A stretch of DNA of 64,000 bases from Erythrocercus mccallii (lineage: Eukaryota > Chordata > Aves > Passeriformes > Dicruridae), in assembly GCA_013397435.1 (NCBI GenBank), contig VZRG01001537.1, positions 112,081-176,080 of the forward strand. The letters are read 5' to 3'. The stretch's first letter is position 1; each line of letters starts with the position of its first letter. The translations under genes were made by a program, and so were the position numbers. Shown piece after piece: positions 52,101 to 61,100 of the stretch. The notes under the pieces were generated by a model. It did no database searches. It saw nothing but the letters and a program-made list of their open reading frames with translations, and was not told where the DNA came from.

Positions 52101-55100
52101 AGCTTTGTAGAAGTTATTTGTAGTGTATTATAAATATATTTTATACCAATTTGCATCATATTATTAAGTAGTTTTATGTATAATCAAGAACAAATTAAAC
52201 TAAATGACCTTTAAGTAATGTACAATGACTCTACCTTCTGTCATAATATTGTGAGTCATCTTATGGTAGGTTTTTCAGCGGGCTGGGGCCTTGCCATGAA
52301 AACACACATAAACATCCCAAACACGAGTCGAGTTGGAACATTCCATGCAAAGAAGATGCTTCTGCTGCAGCCACACCTAAGTCAAGGTTTTGGCTTCCAC
52401 ATTTAGAGTCATTAATCATTTAATTTATTAAAAAACTGGTGCCTGCCATTTGAGATCTTAGTGTAGGTGTTAGAAAAATTATATACAATTTGTATCAGAG
52501 GTGATGGAGGAAAAAAAGTGTAATCAATACCAGATGAATTGGGAAGCTGACAAAATTATGATAAATTCAAGAAAACAATACCTAGCACCACAAAGAGAAG
52601 GAAAGGAACACTATCTGAGTAACAGCACATATTTCTGGTCTACAAAGGCTCCTTGAAATCAGAGTTGTGCATAATAAATAACATTAGGTACATGTAGATT
52701 TTCTCATTGCTAGAATTTAATACCTAGCAAAATAGTTTAAGATCCAAACCAGTAGCTATAACATTTGCCCAGTAAAATAAAAGATTATATTTAAAGGGGA
52801 TTTGATACCTCAAAGTGGAAAAAGATGTTTAACTGATCTTTAATTTTCCCCATCAATGATGAAGAAATTGCATCCTTCTCCTTACTGTTCTGGGATGACA
52901 CTTGCTCAAGTTACAACAATGTTTTTCTTTACTAAAGCATACATATATCAGAGTAATAATCCACATAAAAATTCTGTTAATGCATTCAGAAGGCTGAGAA
53001 GCCTGAAGTTATTTACGTGAACCATCTAAACTGTTTAATCTGCACAATTCTTTCTCAGTCAAAACCCTGCATGCTGCCTGAGTAATATGTGATACTAAAG
53101 GATATTTCATTCTTGGCTTATATTTAGTTGAAACACTAACATAGAGACTTTCAAGCAGAACTCTCAAAAAAACATGACTGAAGATGCAGAGTGAAGTGTA
53201 TCACGTCACTATAGTCCAATTAGCTTTTCCACCACTGTAATTAGAAAATGCCTATAGAAGTTGAATTTTTTTTCATTATTCACAGACAAATGAAAAGGAT
53301 GGGTGCCAGAAAGACTCATGCCTTTATTAGGGATGGAAGGTTTACTAGAAAAAATGAAAGACCATGCCAGAATACACAGTCATAGAAAAAATTTTAAAAA
53401 ACAAACAAATAAAATCATCTTTTCTAGAGATTTTGGTAATTAACAGAAACATTGCAAACAAAGGAATCAAAAAATAATAAATTTTCATGTACAACAGAAA
53501 TTTCAGTTCTATCTCTTCAAATATGCATCTCCTGTTACTTTCCAAGGAACTCTACAAATGAGATGATGAAGCAAAATGTATTATTTAACCTATATAATTA
53601 GGCCTACCATTTGCCTATCTCTTAACACAGTTTCAAAAATACCAACATGTTTACATCAGTCTGTGTGTAGTCAATGTTTTGGAACTTACTAAAGAATTTG
53701 TCGCCACATCAGATACAAATCTAAGAGAACCTGCTTCAGAAAGATGAAGTCAACAACACAAAGAGAATGATGGCTGGATTTCAACTGACAAACGTTCTTT
53801 GTGCACCACACTTCTACTGATTCCCCATGTTTGCAGTGCTCTCACATTGTGGTGACCATGAGATCTAATCACAGCGTCAGAGGTACCCTTTGCTAATAGA
53901 TATGCCTACCACATTCTCCTGATTATTTTTTTCAGGGACAGTCTGATCACTTAGAGAAGAGGAAGAGGAGCGTTTCTGCTCAAAAATGGCGAGGAGGTTT
54001 GGCTTTGTGACATTAGGGAGGAACAGATCTATGATAAAATTTAAATGGGAATGAGGCTCATAATTCATAACATCAACCCACACCACACAATCCACAAAAA
54101 TAATCATAAATAATGTATTTTTCCTTAAACTGTGAATACCAAAAAGACAATGAAGAAACCCAACTAAACTCTTTTTCTGTTCTGCATCCTGAGAATACTC
54201 CCTCCAGACCACAGCAGTGGCTGCTTGACAGAACAGCTTCCCAGTGGGATTAGTAGTTACCAACAAGGAAGAATGGTGAGGTACTGTAATGAGTTCAAAC
54301 AATTTCCCAAAGGCTCCTTGTCCTGTCTTGGAGGCAACCAATTCTCATGTGCCACAAATTTCCCAAAGGTGTTCCCTGAAGACCAAGACCTTTCCCTATG
54401 TGATTTATCAGGGGCACATATGCCCCCACTGCTCAGACACCACATCCTTTTGGATTAAGACTTCTGACACCCTTAGGTGTCCTGGTCTTTGTCAATCCAA
54501 GAGTACAAAACACGTGAAACCCAAATTAAAAAACCTGGCCTTTCAACACAAAGCGTTACTTTACATTTTATTCCCATGAAAATGACAAAGAAAAATTTTG
54601 ATTTCATCCAAGCTGGTGTTCTTTTTTTCCCTCAGTTACTGCAAAAAGAAAACTGTTATTCAGCTTCTACTTAGCAGTAGGATGCAGCACAACATACACA
54701 AAGATCACCTTAAGTCCAGATCTGAAAATAATCAACCCAACTGACTGGAAGTCATCCATCTAATACCCACTAAGGCTAACCACTACCACAACACAAGATG
54801 CTAAAATTGCAGGCATGCTTCCAGTACTATTTTAATACAGCCTTTACCAACTGCCATCACAGAATTCTTCTAAATGCATCCGATTAAGCTGGTTAGGTAA
54901 CTTGCTATTTGTAAATCCATTAGAAATAAACTCAGGCAAGAAATATTAAAAGCACATCTGCTTGTCAATATTTTTTAGCATCCTAAATGCAGTTTATGTT
55001 TTCCCAAATTTCCAATTCTCAACACCTAGTTCATTTATTCTACACAGCAAAACCTGTTGAAAATAGTAAGAACCACACAAAGAGGTGAGTGGAAAGCAGG

Positions 55101-58100
55101 AGGCGGAAACACAACCAAACTCACATTTTCTTTGTGTTAAAGCTGGGTTACAATAAAGTATAAGTCACAAAATAGCAAGCCAAAACAGCAGACCCAACTA
55201 ATCTCTTTATTTAAAACATGTCCTCTAGCATTTCAAGGCTTAACACTGTGTACATTTGGTTTCTTTCTCATTCATTCCCCAAGGGTGTTCAACGTGTTTC
55301 TGCACATTGAGGCATTATTATCCCTCCCCTTAAGGAATGTATTCAAGTCAGTACCTGAGAAGTTGCAACATGTTTTAACATCAGAGGGATGCCACGTGCA
55401 CTGCTGGCCAGGAACTTAGTGTTCAACCAACTATATATACACAGCAAATCATCCTGGGTAAGGTTGAAACACCTTGTTTCAAATCAGAACAGTTATTCAG
55501 CAGGCATCAATCTAGCTTGCTCCTTGCTATACCACACTCAGAAAAACATCCACTTCATAATTCTGAAAGCATACTGAGTTATGATAGCAAAGTTTCAAAA
55601 GAAAAGCACTGTGACCCTGGAAATTTTGTCTCTCTTGCTTTATCTAGCATTTACGGATCTGTTATATTGCTGCTTCCTCTGGGAACACACTGTAGCTTCT
55701 ATTCCTCTTCCTCCCACATGAAGCACTCAGTGTACCTACACTTCTTCCATGCTGCATTCATTGTTAGCCTCTGTTTCTCTTTTGTCTGGGAGCAGTAACC
55801 ATCTCCTCACTCACTCTCTACACTGTATGCAGCTTAAAACTACAGGCATCATTAAGGCCTTGCACAAAGTTTACCAGTAACAAAGGCTCCTCTGTATCAG
55901 ATCCCTAAATTTCTTTAACAGAAATTCTTTAATACAGTAAAAACCATTTTTCTTGAGCTCAAAATGTTAACCCTGTCACCACCTTCCCTCTTTGTAGCAT
56001 CTCTAATACTTGTTAGGTGGTGCCAAAATTTATAGAAACTGTCTGTATGTGGCCTTAGCAAGCCTTGGAACAGCACTAACCTCATGTGGTTTCTTGTCTT
56101 CAGTCTTTCCTGTGTATATTATAGTCCTGCTTGCTTGTCAGACTGCTGCCTGACCTGAACACATATTATCCCTTTTTTTCTCCTAACCAGTCTTTCACAG
56201 TTTCTATGGTTGCTGACATTCACCTAGAAGTCCAGACAGTCTGAGTGTACAGAAGGCAGATCAAGGGCCCATGCCCTTTAGTTACTAGTCCTTCCCACAG
56301 CATGACTGTGGCTCATTGTGACCACACTCTCCCAGGCAATACATGAGCCCAGTTCCAGGGACAACACTGACACAGGACTGCTCTGAAGGAGCAGCACCCT
56401 GTCTGGGAGGCAGCGGGAGAGTTCAGCCAAGCAGACACAAGCCCTGCTGTACCACTTATCCTCAGGGCTGGAAAGCAGGGGCTGGACCTGCTTCATTTAC
56501 TAAAAACAGACCTAACACCTGAGACTAGAACTTAAAACATGTGACTTTATCTGGGAACTGAGCTAGCAGGACTTCCTGAACAGATGCTGTTTTTCACCAT
56601 ACAGGCACCACTAAAGCTACTCATTAAATGCTATTATCTAGTTACACAAGAACATAATGCTTTTGCTGGAATTCCTTTTGTAAATGTTAAAATCAAAATT
56701 AACTCTCTACTATAAAAGCTGTGAGAACACAAAAATAAAATGTATAAAGGAGCACACACATTTTTACAAAAAACATACCTGTGCTATATTATTTTTTTTC
56801 CTATCCTCTGTACTTCATCTTGTTTCTCTAGAAAATGAGTTAGCCTGTGACCATGTCTGTTTTCTGCATATCAACAGCCACTGTCCTTAATGAAGTATGT
56901 ACAGGTGTCAGCTAACTAAATCTTACAGCTATTATTTTACTATTTCTTAAATTCCATTTCAGACACTTTTTAACTGAAATCTCCTGTGGTCCTTATGTAT
57001 CAAAGGTTCAGGGCAGTCTAAGATCAGAACAATAGGTTTGCTACTTTGGTACAACTTTTTATCTGAATCTGCTATAAAATAAATGTATGTACCGAGTGCA
57101 ATGCAGATCTACAATTTAGATTACTAGCTCCCATCTGGCATATGACTCCTATTGAAATAACATCAGCTTTCACTCTCTCTAGAAACAAACTATTTCTATA
57201 TATAGGGGATATAACTGGGATACAGTTCTAAAAAATTAGTGTTTCTTCTTTCTGGGCAAAAGGCATGTAAAGGGGAAAAAAAACCTACAAAAAACAAAAC
57301 AAACAAAAAGAAAAAATCCCACCACAAATCAAGAGCATTTACCCAAAACACAGCTTAGTGACTAGAAATACTCAAGACAATAATGCTGCAGAATGAAGAT
57401 TTCAGGGTGTCGGTGGTAGTACCTCCAGAAAAATCTGGACATTACACTCTGATTAAAGTCTGTTTCCAACTTCAAAGTCTGGCTTACAGGTTTTTGCTAC
57501 GTACTATATGATAGCACAAAAGAAACATCACGTAATTTTGAAACTGCCTGAAGTCAGATTTCTTCCAACACAACATATTGAATAAAATAACATACATCTT
57601 CAGTGAAAAAATAAGCTATAAAAGACAAATGATATAACAGATGAGACATACAGCATGTTCTTGAATCTCCTGGGTGTATCTGTAGCTTTCACTAAAGGCC
57701 TGACCACATATCTGAAGAAAAGTGTGAAGGTTAAAAAACAGTGTGAAAGCTTATCTATTTAAATACAAATACAAATCTGGCTGATGTTCAGTATTACAAC
57801 TCACTTTTTAATATTACAATTTGATTTGGTCTTTCTGTGGGATGACAAGTATTTCCACAGAAGAGAGTAGGTTTAAATTCAATATTAGGAAGAAATTCCT
57901 TACTGTGAGGGTGATGAGGCACTGGAACACATTGCATAAAGTTATAAATTCCCCATCCCTGGAAGTGCTCAAGGCCAGGTTGGATGGGGCTTTGAGCAAG
58001 CTGGTCTAGTGGGAGGTGTCCCTGACCATGGCAGGGGGATTGGAGCTAGATGATCTTTAAGATCCCTTCCAACCCAAACCATTCTATGATTCTATGATTA

Positions 58101-61100
58101 AACCAAACTCCAGGGCCTGCAATGGAGCACCCCCCAAGGCAGTTCTTGAGGTCAGTGTGAAGCTCTGTTCCCAGGGATTTAACCATGCACAGGATGTAAA
58201 TGGAAACTTTCTATACTCTTCAAAAGTTCAGCCAAGTAATCTTCAATCTTACCCTGTAAACACACACCACTGTAAACTGCTGAAAATATAAGGAATCTTC
58301 TCACACTGAAAAAAAATTACATTTTCTAAATTTGGTGGTGAGAAAAAAATCAAATGGTACATGGATCCAAGTACCTCAAATAAAGCAATTTTTTTCTCTC
58401 ATTTCCATTATTCATAAAATTACTTTCCTTGATTTAAAGAGCACTACAAAATCACTGGCAAGTCATTCATATTCTTAATAGAAGTAAGAGAGAAAGTAAC
58501 TGAAGGCCTTTATAAGAAGTTCTGACAACCAAGCAACGTTCATTGCTCAAGAGGACAGAAAACAAATATCCTGCACTTGCTCAGGAGAGAGGGTGAATGA
58601 TTCTAGTGTATGTACTCCAGTACCTGTACACTGCCCACATCCCTGGAATGGAGCACTGCCAGCACAGCTGTGGGTGCAGGAAGGACAGGGAGACAAGGAA
58701 GAACCTGGGACACCCATTGGGCCACTAGCATCCACCAAGATGCTGCAGTGGGTATGCAGTCAGTCATGAGAGGAAAATCCCAGCCTTATGGGGTATCTCC
58801 CATGCGTCTTGGAAGAGCAGGGAGACATTGCATATACATGCACTATTCCTGAAGTTCTGCAGCACAAATCTCAGCTCGTTTGCACTAAAAGGTGCTAAGA
58901 TCCTCCGTCAAGACGGAAAAACAAAACAAACAATTCTAACCTGCCTTTAAGAGAGGGCAGGCTGCCAGTTCTGCTGAAGGGAGAGGCTCCCTGCCTGCTG
59001 GCAGCTGAGTCACAGTCCAGCTCCTCGCCCAGCCCTCCACAGCTTCAGCAATTTCCTGAAGTCATGAAGCTGGTATGTACTTGCACTTTAAAAAAATCAC
59101 TTATACCTGGAAAGGAGGTAATTACAACTTGCCACTCCTATCTTGTGACCTGGAACTGGACAGTGACAACTCCCTGTCTCAAGGGCCACTGACTGTAGGG
59201 ATCCTGTTGGACTCATGGCATGTGCTCTTGATGGTGCATCCAGAGAAGCCCTCTCAGCCTTTGTGGCAGGGCTCTGGGCCAGGGCAGTCCTCTGGGAGCT
59301 GCTGGTGCTCCGGCCTCTGGCCCACAGCTGAGCTATGGTCCCTGCAGTGTGCAGCCAACTGGCAGGCAACGCACCTGGCAGGTCCAGCCCCAGGGAGGTC
59401 GCAGTGCCAGGGCTGGGGCTGCCCTGGTGCCCCCCTGGCTACCCTGCTCCTGTGACTGGGGCAGTGGAACGGGTCTGGGCTGCCAGGCCCTGCCTGATGG
59501 ACCTCTTTAGGGAGCTCCTGCTACTGTGCCCCAGCATGGGTAAGCATGTGCTCTCCATCCAACACCCAGCTCAGCACTGGGCTCAGTACTGTGGCTCAGC
59601 ACAACTGCAATTCTAGATACAAGCCTGGGTATTTGAGCCTTCTGTGTTTTACTGTCATAGCACTAAATGTCAAGCCCTTAAAACAAGGTCTGAGCACAAT
59701 TAAAGGCATTCCAGGACTGGATGTCACATCCTACCTGAAAAGCCCCATCCCCCATTTGCAGAGTTAATAGTCCTCCCAGCCTAGGGGGCTTCTGTACCAA
59801 GAAGTACCTCCAGGGAGCACAGCACACCTGGTGCAGTGGGCTGCCACGCTGCAACACAACTGACAGATGTGCCCCCATGGGGCTACTCCACAGTGGCAGC
59901 ACCACAGTCCCACCCCACCACCCAGGCAGGCACATCTGGTCATCCACCCTGGTGGAGCACACGAGCTGGCAGCACCAACAGGATGCTCAGACCAGCTCCT
60001 GACACCACCTGTGATCCACAAACTGGAGCTACTAAAACAGAGCTAATGGAGAATCACTGCCAGAACCTTGCAGACTTTTTTAGTGTTTAACCTACTTATT
60101 GCTCAGAAGACAAACCAAGCTTTAAGAGAAGTCTCTGGAGTAAAACAACATAGTTAAAAAGAACAGATGATTGTTTGGGATGATCATTCCTCTCTTGTGA
60201 GCAATAGCTGGAAATTATTATCTCTGTTTTAGCGGTACAAGACAAGAAAGAAAAGACACACAGCAACTCACTGAAATCAGTGGAAGAATCTCACTCTCAT
60301 TCCATTTGAAATGGAATCCAGGAACCTGTAACTTCTCACAGCAAAAACACATTACAAAAGGTTGGTAAAATTCCTGGGAAGGACAATCCGTAGGTGAAGT
60401 TATGTTTACAGAATGAAATTAAGCTCAATGGAAACTGGCATAGAAGCATACAAAATGGGAACTCTGCTCCCCAGCTACTGAATCACTTGCTTTGTGAACA
60501 CACTCAAGTCAAAAGTGCCTGTTCTTCCCTGCTGAAACACTGTGAATGAAACTCATGGAGTAATGCCAGAAACACTGTTCCAAACAAAGCAATTCGGTTG
60601 TATCCCAATGTATTAACATTTGCACAGCTGGAGGACAGGATTCAAGTTTTTCATTATTTATTAACTGATCTGTACCATAATTACCAGTTGCTTGAGCAGT
60701 AAAGGCTACACTGCTCTGTGTAGGAGATACAAGGATCTGAAGAAGCTCTGGGAAATATTTTCCATCATTCCATCTCATCAAATTCCTTCCTTTTTGTTCT
60801 GTCTCCAATCCCTCTGTATTTCCCTCCCTTTCACACTGTTTATTTTTTCAAATACTTGCCAGTGCCATGTTCATTCCTTTGGCTGCTCTGTCCCAAGTAA
60901 AACAGCCTTGTCTTCTGCCAGCTACTTCCTTTTGTCTTGCCAATGTTACAAAAAGAGACTTTCTGGCTGGCATGCAACTCCTCCCTGACCAGCTACCCAG
61001 AACAAAAGCATAGTCAGAAAACAACCTCATTGACTGAGATGCAGCTTCATTTCACCACAAAATTATGCACTGCCACAGCCAGCTTCTCTGGGACTTTGAG

